A DNA stretch of 46,435 nt from IMG/VR virus record IMGVR_UViG_3300037485_000843, positions 1 through 46,435 of that record, one strand, 5' to 3'. Below, one piece after another: positions 28,418 to 36,079 of the stretch (position 1 is the stretch's first letter; the number at the start of each line of letters is the position of its first letter). Position numbers and translations under genes: made by a program. This DNA comes from a virus. The notes under the pieces were generated by a model, which worked only from the letters and a program-made list of their open reading frames with translations, was not told the origin of the DNA and searched no databases.

Positions 28418-28663
28418 ATGAGTCATAAGCATAGTCACGATTGCGCGGTATGTAAGCACGAATGTCTCCACCACTGTACCTGTTGCGACAAGGTGTACTG
28501 CTGTAAGTGCGGTAAGGAATGGGGCAATACATACTGGCCCACTTGGACTTCTACGCATACCGCATCACCAGATTACGTATATTGTGGTACTTCTAGCGGT
28601 ACGATAAATTGCGGTAACACTTGTGGTTCTACGGATACAGTAACCTGCACACATTGTCATTAA
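28418..28663 (+). CDS. His/Cys-rich zinc protein (81 aa)
   Basis: Unusually rich in Cys and His: HKHSHDCAVCKHECLHHC, then CCDKVYCCKCGKEWGNTYW, ending VTCTHCH. Several overlapping zinc knuckles are possible. The stretch VYCxKCGKEWG is familiar from short uncharacterised phage proteins. ATG 28418 follows AAAGGAGGGTT. It lies between the two HNH genes. Function unknown. Confidence 0.62.
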   Translation: MSHKHSHDCAVCKHECLHHCTCCDKVYCCKCGKEWGNTYWPTWTSTHTASPDYVYCGTSSGTINCGNTCGSTDTVTCTHCH

Positions 28664-28672
28664 AGGAAAACT

Positions 28673-28720
28673 ATGATTGAGATACTAAGGCAAGGTGATG
28701 AAGTAAGGTCAGAAGAATGA
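28673..28720 (+). pseudogene. 15-codon relic of a phage zinc-ribbon gene
   Basis: ATG 28673, with AAAGGAAAACT upstream, encodes MIEILRQGDEVRSEE and stops at the ATGA where HNH copy 2 begins. The peptide resembles the start of a common phage zinc-ribbon protein (MIEIL-x-G pattern, recalled), so it may be what the HNH insertion left. It could also act as a leader peptide coupled to the HNH gene. Confidence 0.45.
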
Positions 28721-29208
28721 AAGTGATACCTTTAACTCAAGGTAAAGTTGCTATTGTGGATGACGCAGATTTTGACATTCTTACGCAATGGAAGTGGTGT
28801 GCCCATAAAAGGGGTAATAATTCATGGGTAGCTTGCCGCAATGTATCTGATGGATGTAATAAAAGAAAGACTATTCTAATGCATCGCTTAATACTAAACA
28901 CACCTAAAGGCATGGAAACAGACCACAAGAATGGTAATGAACTTGATAACCGTAGGGATAATTTGAGAATTTGTACTACAGCCCAGAACCAGCAAAACAG
29001 ACATCTATTGCAGGATGGGAAATCGTCTCTATTCAAAGGCGTTTCTTATAGGAAGTTAAGTAAAAATTGGGGTGCATGGATTAGGGTAAATGGACACTTA
29101 CTAAACTTAGGCCATTTCATAGATGAGGTTAAAGCTGCACTTGCGTATGATGGTGCTGCTAAAAAATATTTTGGTGAATTCGCACATCCTAATTTTATTG
29201 AGGTTTAA
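28717..29208 (+). CDS. HNH-AP2 homing-type endonuclease, copy 2
   Basis: A 163-aa paralogue of the protein at 27857: KVIPLTQGKVAIVDDADFDI, then LMHRLILNTPKGMETDHKNG, DNRRDNLRICTTAQNQQNR and an AP2 end (LFKGVSYRKLSKNWGAWIRV ... ALAYDGAAKKYFGEFAHPNF). The active-site His and Asn positions are kept. The start overlaps the stop of the 15-codon ORF. Two paralogues in tandem suggest duplication or two independent entries of related elements. Confidence 0.9.
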   Translation: MKVIPLTQGKVAIVDDADFDILTQWKWCAHKRGNNSWVACRNVSDGCNKRKTILMHRLILNTPKGMETDHKNGNELDNRRDNLRICTTAQNQQNRHLLQDGKSSLFKGVSYRKLSKNWGAWIRVNGHLLNLGHFIDEVKAALAYDGAAKKYFGEFAHPNFIEV

Positions 29209-29230
29209 ATGATAGTAACCGAGGTTCAAT

Positions 29231-29449
29231 GTGAAGACCCGTTACCAAATCCTAAAGAGGGTGTCTATCCTTCTGAACATACTAGGTTCGTTATTGTTCG
29301 GGGGAGGGATATACTCGGCCTCAACAGGTGCAGGGTACTTCCTGTTCTTGTTTCTAGGAATGGGGCTTCTGTATTGGGTTAGCTATGAACTGGACTTCTA
29401 CGTCCAGGAGCTATTGGTAAACATATACAGCAAGGAGAAGCATGGATAG
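29231..29449 (+). CDS. Two-helix membrane protein (72 aa)
   Basis: GTG start at 29231 behind GAGGTTCAAT. Helices ILLNILGSLLFGGGIY and YFLFLFLGMGLLYWVSYEL are followed by a short soluble tail. Not recognised. An overlapping frame from ATG 29209 (57 aa) is possible but less protein-like. Its end overlaps the next gene by 8 nt. Confidence 0.58.
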   Translation: MKTRYQILKRVSILLNILGSLLFGGGIYSASTGAGYFLFLFLGMGLLYWVSYELDFYVQELLVNIYSKEKHG

Positions 29450-29570
29450 AATTAAACTACTGTTTGAGGCAATCATGGAGCTTGTTAAAATCTTCAAGGA
29501 TATACCCACAAGTATAGTCTCGCGCTTTATCATATGCGTGGCGAAGATTAAAGAGGCGCTCACATTCTAA
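29442..29570 (+). CDS. Small helical protein (42 aa)
   Basis: ATG 29442 behind CAAGGAGAAGC, overlapping the preceding gene by 8 nt. MDRIKLLFEAIMELVKIFKD...FIICVAKIKEALTF is amphipathic and hydrophobic. Not recognised; a membrane-associated peptide is possible. Confidence 0.55.
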   Translation: MDRIKLLFEAIMELVKIFKDIPTSIVSRFIICVAKIKEALTF

Positions 29571-29806
29571 TCCGGATTAAATGGCTGGACCACCTGGGAT
29601 GCAATGAGCAATTAACCAAGTTCCAGGTTGATGCGCTTCAGTATGCAATCTATTCAACATGTGGATACCTTGTTTCTGAAGACGAATTAACACTAAAGAT
29701 TTGCAACCATATTGTTCAAGAGAACGATAACGTCTTCTATGAAGGAATCACAGTTGTAATAAAAGCGTGTATCATAGAACGTCAAGAGATGGAGGAGCTA
29801 CTTTGA
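29564..29806 (+). CDS. ORF without a canonical start, upstream of small terminase (80 aa)
   Basis: The frame is open from 29552 to the TGA at 29804-29806 and encodes a protein-like sequence (IKWLDHLGCNEQLTKFQVDA ... EGITVVIKACIIERQEMEEL). There is no ATG, GTG or TTG near its start; the only plausible sites are ATT codons at 29564 (9 nt after AAGAGG) and 29576. The stop overlaps the TTG start of the next gene (TTGA). It may use a rare start or frameshifting from the previous gene. Confidence 0.5.
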   Translation: MLIRIKWLDHLGCNEQLTKFQVDALQYAIYSTCGYLVSEDELTLKICNHIVQENDNVFYEGITVVIKACIIERQEMEELL

Positions 29807-30162
29807 AAACACCATACACACTATCTTCAAAGATGGGTCGTACACTTCTAAAGAACAACACCCAAAAGTTAGTAACTCACCTTCTTCAGAATGAGAAGTG
29901 GCTTAACGACCAGATAGCAATAGCACAGGAAGCAGGAGAAGCTGACCGAGCCGCAGACTTGATTAACCAACACCGTCTGTTTGTTGCAGACCTTCTTCCG
30001 TACTGTCTTCCTAAGTTGTCAGCTACTATGAACAATGACAACGATGAGGCTCAGAAACTAATAGCCGAGTTGATGTCAGTAGGGAAAACAGAGGAGCCTA
30101 GCGATATCGCTATCAATAGCAATTCAACTGGTAACACATTGACACCGGATGGTGATAAGTAG
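29803..30162 (+). CDS. terS-like: Putative small terminase subunit
   Basis: A 119-aa protein from TTG 29803, placed by GGAGGAG 5 nt upstream and the TTGA overlap. It is mostly helical: SSKMGRTLLKNNTQKLVTHL, then EKWLNDQIAIAQEAGEADRA, with a polar C-terminal tail. No DNA-binding motif is certain. The call rests on size, helical character and position one short gene before the large terminase. The TAG stop is followed in frame by 31 open codons encoding a membrane helix. Confidence 0.5.
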   Translation: MKTPYTLSSKMGRTLLKNNTQKLVTHLLQNEKWLNDQIAIAQEAGEADRAADLINQHRLFVADLLPYCLPKLSATMNNDNDEAQKLIAELMSVGKTEEPSDIAINSNSTGNTLTPDGDK

Positions 30163-30165
30163 TGT

Positions 30166-30255
30166 GTGGGTGCATGGGACTTTGTGGCAATTGCATTAAT
30201 ATACTTTATCACCTTGTTGTGTTTATTCCGAATCTTATTACGTGGACTAGGGTAA
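30166..30255 (+). CDS. Possible membrane mini protein (29 aa)
   Basis: GTG at 30166 gives MGAWDFVAIALIYFITLLCL...LLRGLG, one membrane helix with a positively charged end. It lies in the same frame as the small terminase, immediately after its TAG, so it could be a separate product or a readthrough extension. Weak ribosome site (GGATGGTG). Confidence 0.35.
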   Translation: MGAWDFVAIALIYFITLLCLFRILLRGLG

Positions 30256-30301
30256 AGTTACGAATCTAACAAAAGAACAAAAACAATTAATATGGGATAA
30301 G

Positions 30302-31597
30302 GTGAATTATGTTCCCAATCCCCAACAACGTGAGGTGCTTGATTGCACCTCTTGGCTTAGAATGATGGTAGGAGGAGAAGGCTCCGGCAAGTCTCTATTG
30401 GGCGCAATGGAGATGCTTGGAAGATGTTTTGAAGGGACTCTGTTTTGGCTGGTAGGCGCTGACTATGACAATACCAAACCTGAATTTGATTACATAGTTG
30501 AGGGGGCAAACAAGTTAGGGATACTTGAGTTCGCTTCCACAGTTGTCAACCCAGGCAAGATAGTTCTTAAAGGTGGAATAACAATATCAACAATAAGTGC
30601 GAAGGACCCAAGAAATATCTCGAAGTTCTCCCCCCATGGAATACTGGTATGCGAAGCCGCACAATGCGACTTCCAGGTTATCCAAAGACTTATCGCTCGC
30701 TTAGGCCGCGCCGGAGAAGGCGGGTGGATGCTAATGACCGGAACATTCGAGGGTTCGCTGGGCTGGTACCCTGAAGTGTATTTAAGCTGGCTAGGCCCAA
30801 ACAAGGAAGATGGGAAAAGTTTTGCTCTTGCTTCATGGACAAACACAAGCCTTTACCCTGGTGGGCGAGAGGACCATCTGCTTAAAAAGATAGAGGCTAC
30901 CATGTCTCCGGACCTGTTCAATGAGCGCATGGGTGGTATACCATGCCCTCCGTCCGGGAGAGTGTTCCATGAGTTCAGGAACTCGTTGCATGTACTAGAT
31001 AAACCATTCGACCCTGAGAAGGAAGTAGAGATATGTGTGGACCCAGGCTACTCCGCGGGATGGCATGCGGTAGAGGCCGGGCAATGGGATGGGGATTACT
31101 TCCATGTATTCGATGAAGCGTATGAACAGTTCAAGACTTCTGAGCAGATGATTTCTATTTGTAGGATGAAGCCATGGTGGAAGAAGGTAACAGGAGGGGC
31201 CATTGATATTGCTGGTACAGCCCACAAACCCGATGTCCCTGCTTCTGAGATTTGGAAAAAATCCGCCGGGGTACATCTTAGGTCTAAGAAAGTTCCAATC
31301 GCCGCGGGCATCGAGCGAATGCGTACCTACCTTATCCCTGACCCAATCACACATAGACCGCACCTTACAATCAACCCAAGATGTCAAGGACTCATCTCTG
31401 AATTCGGAGGATGCCCCCATCCTGTGTCTAAAAGAACAGAGGTCTACCAGTATGACACAGACCGCAATGGTGTCGTCATAGGGGTCAAGGATTCAAATAA
31501 TCATGGCATAAAGGCCGTGACCTATGAGATAGTATGCAAGTTCGGATACTCAAGGCCACAGGGTCAAAATCAGCAGTTGGTTAGGAGATTTGGATAG
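30302..31597 (+). CDS. terL: Terminase large subunit
   Basis: The packaging motor ATPase-nuclease, 431 aa from GTG 30302. Walker A is GGEGSGKS (24-31), Walker B ILVCEA (113-118), and the coupling segment WMLMTGTFEG follows at about 142. The nuclease domain has Asp247 in ICVDPGYSAGWHAV and Asp302 in GAIDIAG as likely metal ligands. The codons just before GTG 30302 also read like terminase sequence (LTKEQKQLIWDK), so translation may start earlier from a non-standard codon. The stop abuts the portal ATG. Confidence 0.93.
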   Translation: MNYVPNPQQREVLDCTSWLRMMVGGEGSGKSLLGAMEMLGRCFEGTLFWLVGADYDNTKPEFDYIVEGANKLGILEFASTVVNPGKIVLKGGITISTISAKDPRNISKFSPHGILVCEAAQCDFQVIQRLIARLGRAGEGGWMLMTGTFEGSLGWYPEVYLSWLGPNKEDGKSFALASWTNTSLYPGGREDHLLKKIEATMSPDLFNERMGGIPCPPSGRVFHEFRNSLHVLDKPFDPEKEVEICVDPGYSAGWHAVEAGQWDGDYFHVFDEAYEQFKTSEQMISICRMKPWWKKVTGGAIDIAGTAHKPDVPASEIWKKSAGVHLRSKKVPIAAGIERMRTYLIPDPITHRPHLTINPRCQGLISEFGGCPHPVSKRTEVYQYDTDRNGVVIGVKDSNNHGIKAVTYEIVCKFGYSRPQGQNQQLVRRFG

Positions 31598-33229
31598 ATG
31601 GAAGCAAAAGAGATTATCAGCCAGGTAGCCAAGGTTAAAGAGTCTACAGTAAGGACTGCGCTCAAGGCCAGGTGGGATAGCGACCTGAATATATATCTTC
31701 GTGATGCCCATAAGATGAAGGGGTCTAACGGCAATGCGTTGCCGGGTGTTTACAATGTTACATCGGCAGACCCGCAGACATACATGGACCGCATCACCGG
31801 ACTCATGGCAAGGGCCGAGCCTAGGCTACATGTTGTTTCCGCACTATCAGATGACCAGGTACGCATGGTTGAGAATTGGTGGAAGTGTGTCCTGTACTCT
31901 GCTAATAATCTCTATGCTGGCAATGCTAATACTACAATGTTCCCTTCGTTGGCCTTCTATACAAACCTCCGTGGGTATCCGATAACACGCGATGTTATCT
32001 ACCGTGATGCTGACAACAAGACTGTGTTCGAGATTAAGCCTATTGATGTCTATGACACGTACTGGAAGAAGTACGGGAACAGATTGGCATGGGCCTGCGT
32101 TGTTTCTTCAATGGAGCCGGAGGATATAGAGGCGTTCTTTAATATCACAGTCAAAGAGAAGACAGATGTTTATAACTACTGGAACAAGGACGGCGTTGAG
32201 TACACAATAGTTGGCGAGACTATGATACCCAATACAAGGGCCTATATCAACTATGTGCCATTCTCAATATGCCCTGTGGTAACTACACCACAGGTAAATG
32301 GAACTAACACTAAGAAAGACTCTATGGTTGGTGAGTCCCTGTACCATAGTGTACGTGATGCAATCAAAGAGCGCAACGATATACTCTCAATCATAAAGAC
32401 CCATGCCATGCTTGGTATGCGTCCTCCATTAACACACGTTACTGATGGAACAGTAGGCCGAGAGATTAAAGAATACCCGGCAGAGTGGGGAACTGTCATA
32501 GAGCAGTTGGCGGAGGAGAAGTTCGACTCACTGAAGTTCTCTGATATGGCTAACACCAACGCCATGTTCTTCAATATGGTGGATGGAGAATACCAGCGTG
32601 GCACAGTTCCCAACAACGAGTACGGCGGGCTGAACTTTCAGCTTTCTTCATTGGCTCTTGATACATTGTCCAGCCAGCGTGGAGTAGTCTTCCTCCCAAG
32701 ACAGACCACACTTGAGAATATGTACAAGTCTATCTTCAACCATATGTTCCAACAGTTCATTGATGGCAAGTTCGACACAGAGATGATAGACGATAGTGGT
32801 GCTGTAATCAAGGTTGGATATGCTGACCTGGCTCCTTTGCAGGATAAGTTCCGGGTGGACTTCGATGTAGATGTAGAGTCTCCGGAGGAGGAGACTTCTA
32901 ACTACCAGAAGGCTGTGATGGCTCTCAATGCACGTATGCCTCTGGATTTCATAGTAAGGAATGTCTTTAAGGCTGAGGACCCTGACAGACTCCTGGCGAT
33001 AATCGCTGATGAGAACCTGATGAGAGAGTTGCCTGAGATGAGGTTGGTTCGGGCTTATGACCAGGCAATGAAGGATTCCGCCAATCTAAAGGGCGACCCA
33101 AAGGCTGCAAAGTTAATGGAGGCTAAGTTGCTTGAGGGTAGGATAGCTCAGATTATCCGGTCAATGCAGCCACAACAGCCGCCCGCGCCGCCCGCGCAGG
33201 GTGCAGCGCCAGCCCAGGGGGTGATGTAA
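31598..33229 (+). CDS. Portal protein
   Basis: A 543-aa protein forming the ring through which DNA enters and leaves the head. N-terminal region: VRTALKARWDSDLNIYLRDA, then YMDRITGLMARAEPRLHVVS. The long central alpha/beta part (EIKPIDVYDTYWKKYGNRLA) and the helical DAIKERNDILSIIKTHAMLG with QLSSLALDTLSSQRGVVFLP fit portal architecture. The C terminus is Pro/Ala/Gln-rich (PPAPPAQGAAPAQ). It follows the large terminase without a gap, the canonical order. Confidence 0.82.
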   Translation: MEAKEIISQVAKVKESTVRTALKARWDSDLNIYLRDAHKMKGSNGNALPGVYNVTSADPQTYMDRITGLMARAEPRLHVVSALSDDQVRMVENWWKCVLYSANNLYAGNANTTMFPSLAFYTNLRGYPITRDVIYRDADNKTVFEIKPIDVYDTYWKKYGNRLAWACVVSSMEPEDIEAFFNITVKEKTDVYNYWNKDGVEYTIVGETMIPNTRAYINYVPFSICPVVTTPQVNGTNTKKDSMVGESLYHSVRDAIKERNDILSIIKTHAMLGMRPPLTHVTDGTVGREIKEYPAEWGTVIEQLAEEKFDSLKFSDMANTNAMFFNMVDGEYQRGTVPNNEYGGLNFQLSSLALDTLSSQRGVVFLPRQTTLENMYKSIFNHMFQQFIDGKFDTEMIDDSGAVIKVGYADLAPLQDKFRVDFDVDVESPEEETSNYQKAVMALNARMPLDFIVRNVFKAEDPDRLLAIIADENLMRELPEMRLVRAYDQAMKDSANLKGDPKAAKLMEAKLLEGRIAQIIRSMQPQQPPAPPAQGAAPAQGVM

Positions 33230-33390
33230 TGGGACACATGGAAGACCTTAACAAGAGACTGGATGCTATGATGGCTCCTCCTAAGATGCCGCGGCCTAAG
33301 ATGAGGGGTTCTATCATGCCGCCTAAGATGCCTATATTAACTCCCAAGCAGAAGATACAACCGAAGGAGAGTAAGTATAAGTTTCTATAA
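33229..33390 (+). CDS. Pro/Met/Lys-rich small protein (53 aa)
   Basis: ATG 33229 overlaps the portal stop by one base (TAATG) and its own stop overlaps the next ATG in the same way. It has a short helix (MEDLNKRLDAMM) and PPKMPRPKMRGSIMPPKMPI, a disordered basic repeat. Not recognised; perhaps a packaged or portal-associated peptide. Confidence 0.6.
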   Translation: MGHMEDLNKRLDAMMAPPKMPRPKMRGSIMPPKMPILTPKQKIQPKESKYKFL

Positions 33391-35783
33391 TGCTTAACTA
33401 TACTATCTTCGAGAACCATTCATATAACGATGACTCCACCAAGTTGTTTGGTGGAACTACTTATGTGTGCCAAACATTCACTTCAGGAACAGCACATGAA
33501 ATATATGTTGTGCAAATGGACCTTATTCGCATTGGCGCTTGTGGCACAGTAACGCTAGGTCTTTATGATACTGACACTAATGGCAAACCCACCGGCTCCG
33601 CATTAGCCACAGCAATGGTAGACCAGAGCGCAGTCGGAACGTCTGCGGCGATGGTGGACTTTACGCTGTCTCCTACTTACATAGTGGGTAATGAGAAACT
33701 TGCTATTGTTTTATCTGCTGATGGAGCTTTGGGTACTATAGGGTGCAGGTATAAAAATGTGGGTATATATACAGCAGGTGGCATATTTAGTTCTACTAAT
33801 TCAGGAGTAACCTGGACAGAGACATTACTCAGTGACTTTATATTCGCGGAATGGGGAGTAGTTCTTCCTGTTCACGATGCAACTATAGTACAACTATATC
33901 CAAGGAAAGAGGGTTCATACACTCAGTTACAACCAGCAACCACAGCATCTAACTGGCAACAGGTGGCTGACCCTGTTGATTCTCCAGATGAGGAAACAAG
34001 TTATGTTGCTTTCAATGTTGCTGACAATACCGGATTCTTAACAGGTGAATCTGATGGAGCTGCTGGCGTTGTTTCCGGAACAAGAGCTTTCTGGAAAAGC
34101 AATGGCTCTGGACTTTGGGGAGAAGGCACAACCTTTGATACGGAATTAGCGGCAGGTTATCTTCTCAAGAGTCCAAACATAAACGAATGGTTTGCTAAAG
34201 ACTGGCAAAGAGTATCAGAAATTTCTAGTGTTGGTAGTGCTACGGAAGTATCATTAACAGAAGCATGTGGACCTCTATCTCAAAACCCGTCTACTTCCTG
34301 GTTCTTAACTCCAGCTACTTCATCGGAAGCTACTGCTGGTAAAGTATCTCGTATGTTGACATATGGAACAGAGCCACTACCCATGGCTTACTTAGATGGA
34401 ACATGGACTTGGACACATGATAGTAAGATAGTTTCTGGCTCTGGTGGTAACGCCAAAACAATATTCCCGGACACAAGTGTACACCCGTATGCTGCAAGAG
34501 GATTCATAAGTTCTGGTAGTAGCACTAGGATAAACACAGGGCAAGCATATCCAGTAGATACTGTTGATACAGAGGACCAGGTTACTCTATATGTAACGTA
34601 CACTGGAGCATTAAAAGAAGACTTAACTGATTACACTAAATATGCCTTCTTTGGATATTACGATGACTGCACCGATGAAGACAAAGCGACCATGTGGTGT
34701 ACCAAGACTAAGAAAGATTCATACCTGGTTAAGCAGACATTAATATCTGGTAATATAAGACGGCTAGATGTAGTATTCAGGGTATGTTTCTATAACAAAG
34801 CCTTCGTTCAGGAATACTATCCCTCCTCTCTTAAAGGAGATTTATCAACATTATCTGAGATGTTCAATATAATAAGAACTGCAACAAGCGCAGGTGTTGT
34901 GGCATTATATAAAGTTTATTATGCCACTTATGCTTCATCTTTAAAGTCGGAGTTATCTTCATTAGCGTCTTCGTACCCTGCCATAGCTTCATCTGTTACT
35001 GCTACTAATACTCAGATAGATTCTACTACTGCTATTATAAATGCCTTTGTTGTAACGGACGAGAAGGACACTATACAAACTTCATTCGATGCTATGCAAG
35101 CATCTGTAGCATCAACAATGATGCTGTATGTAGACCAGACCGGAGTTCTACCAACCGCTACTGCGCAACCATTCTTAACTCTTTCCGGAACAACTTCATT
35201 GGGTACAGAGCAGACACTTACTCCTATAACTATTTCAGTTATAGATAAAAATCCAACTCCTGTTACTCCTACTCCGCAACCTAGGCGTAGGAGGAAAGAA
35301 GAAGAAAAGCCAGCGGTAGTTTCATCTGTTAAAGAAGAAGACGAATCAAAATGGTATTCTTTTAAGACATATAGGCAGACGATAACTCGTCCTGGTGGTG
35401 GAATATTTACATTAGATGACCTTAACAACCTTGAGGTTGGTATAACACTAGGGAATATCAGTGACTTCACAAGCCAAACAAAAGTTATATGCACACAGAT
35501 ATACGCTGACTTATATGTGTCTACCACCCCGTTTATTAAAACTCAACTCGTTGGTATGACACAATATGGGTTCAAAACTTTTGCCAACAGGATGGATGAA
35601 TGGGCGCTTCCAACCTTTTCTAATGGTATGAATATGCTTACTCATAAGATATATAGAGGGTCTACACCTTTCTTTGCAAGACCATTACAGATATTGAGGG
35701 GCATAACAAGTAGAATACTTGGGCGTAGGAAGACATCATCTTCTCCAAGGAAGATAGGGACATCCGGTAGTATCACGCAGTAG
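33390..35783 (+). CDS. Large virion protein with carbohydrate-binding-like N terminus (797 aa)
   Basis: Residues about 10-170 (YVCQTFTSGTAHEIYVVQMD ... GSALATAMVDQSAVGTSAAM) resemble the jelly-roll 'choice-of-anchor' domain seen in secreted and phage proteins. The middle is beta-rich with a helical hairpin (about 490-560). A Pro/Arg/Lys linker (TPVTPTPQPRRRRKEEEKP, about 625-645) precedes a final globular part with a basic end. The position between portal and hub-like genes suggests a tail or neck appendage. No enzyme motif seen. Confidence 0.55.
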   Translation: MLNYTIFENHSYNDDSTKLFGGTTYVCQTFTSGTAHEIYVVQMDLIRIGACGTVTLGLYDTDTNGKPTGSALATAMVDQSAVGTSAAMVDFTLSPTYIVGNEKLAIVLSADGALGTIGCRYKNVGIYTAGGIFSSTNSGVTWTETLLSDFIFAEWGVVLPVHDATIVQLYPRKEGSYTQLQPATTASNWQQVADPVDSPDEETSYVAFNVADNTGFLTGESDGAAGVVSGTRAFWKSNGSGLWGEGTTFDTELAAGYLLKSPNINEWFAKDWQRVSEISSVGSATEVSLTEACGPLSQNPSTSWFLTPATSSEATAGKVSRMLTYGTEPLPMAYLDGTWTWTHDSKIVSGSGGNAKTIFPDTSVHPYAARGFISSGSSTRINTGQAYPVDTVDTEDQVTLYVTYTGALKEDLTDYTKYAFFGYYDDCTDEDKATMWCTKTKKDSYLVKQTLISGNIRRLDVVFRVCFYNKAFVQEYYPSSLKGDLSTLSEMFNIIRTATSAGVVALYKVYYATYASSLKSELSSLASSYPAIASSVTATNTQIDSTTAIINAFVVTDEKDTIQTSFDAMQASVASTMMLYVDQTGVLPTATAQPFLTLSGTTSLGTEQTLTPITISVIDKNPTPVTPTPQPRRRRKEEEKPAVVSSVKEEDESKWYSFKTYRQTITRPGGGIFTLDDLNNLEVGITLGNISDFTSQTKVICTQIYADLYVSTTPFIKTQLVGMTQYGFKTFANRMDEWALPTFSNGMNMLTHKIYRGSTPFFARPLQILRGITSRILGRRKTSSSPRKIGTSGSITQ

Positions 35784-35791
35784 GAGTTAAT

Positions 35792-36079
35792 ATGGAAAGA
35801 ATACAGCGCGGAGAACATGTTTATATAAGGGTGCTGAATACACCAGTAGGTGATGGTGTTGAGGTGAACTGTGACACTGGCTATCCAACAATTACTATAT
35901 GGGATAGCGCAGAGAAAGAAGTTCTTTCATCTACTTCCATGACCAACCAGGCCACAGGAGATTACTACTATCAGTTCCTAATACCTACTACAAGTGACTA
36001 TGGCTTCTATAGATGGCAAGCAAAGTTAGCCAACTCATCTAAGTACGAATATGTAGATGGAGCATTTGAGGTAGTATAG
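35792..36079 (+). CDS. Small beta-sandwich virion protein (95 aa)
   Basis: ERIQRGEHVYIRVLNTPVGD, then YPTITIWDSAEKEVLSSTSM and YRWQAKLANSS give an Ig-like beta pattern, frequent in phage tail accessory proteins. ATG 35792 follows AGGAGTTAAT; its TAG overlaps the GTG of the next gene (TAGTG). A tail or baseplate-linked role is inferred from position. Confidence 0.58.
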   Translation: MERIQRGEHVYIRVLNTPVGDGVEVNCDTGYPTITIWDSAEKEVLSSTSMTNQATGDYYYQFLIPTTSDYGFYRWQAKLANSSKYEYVDGAFEVV

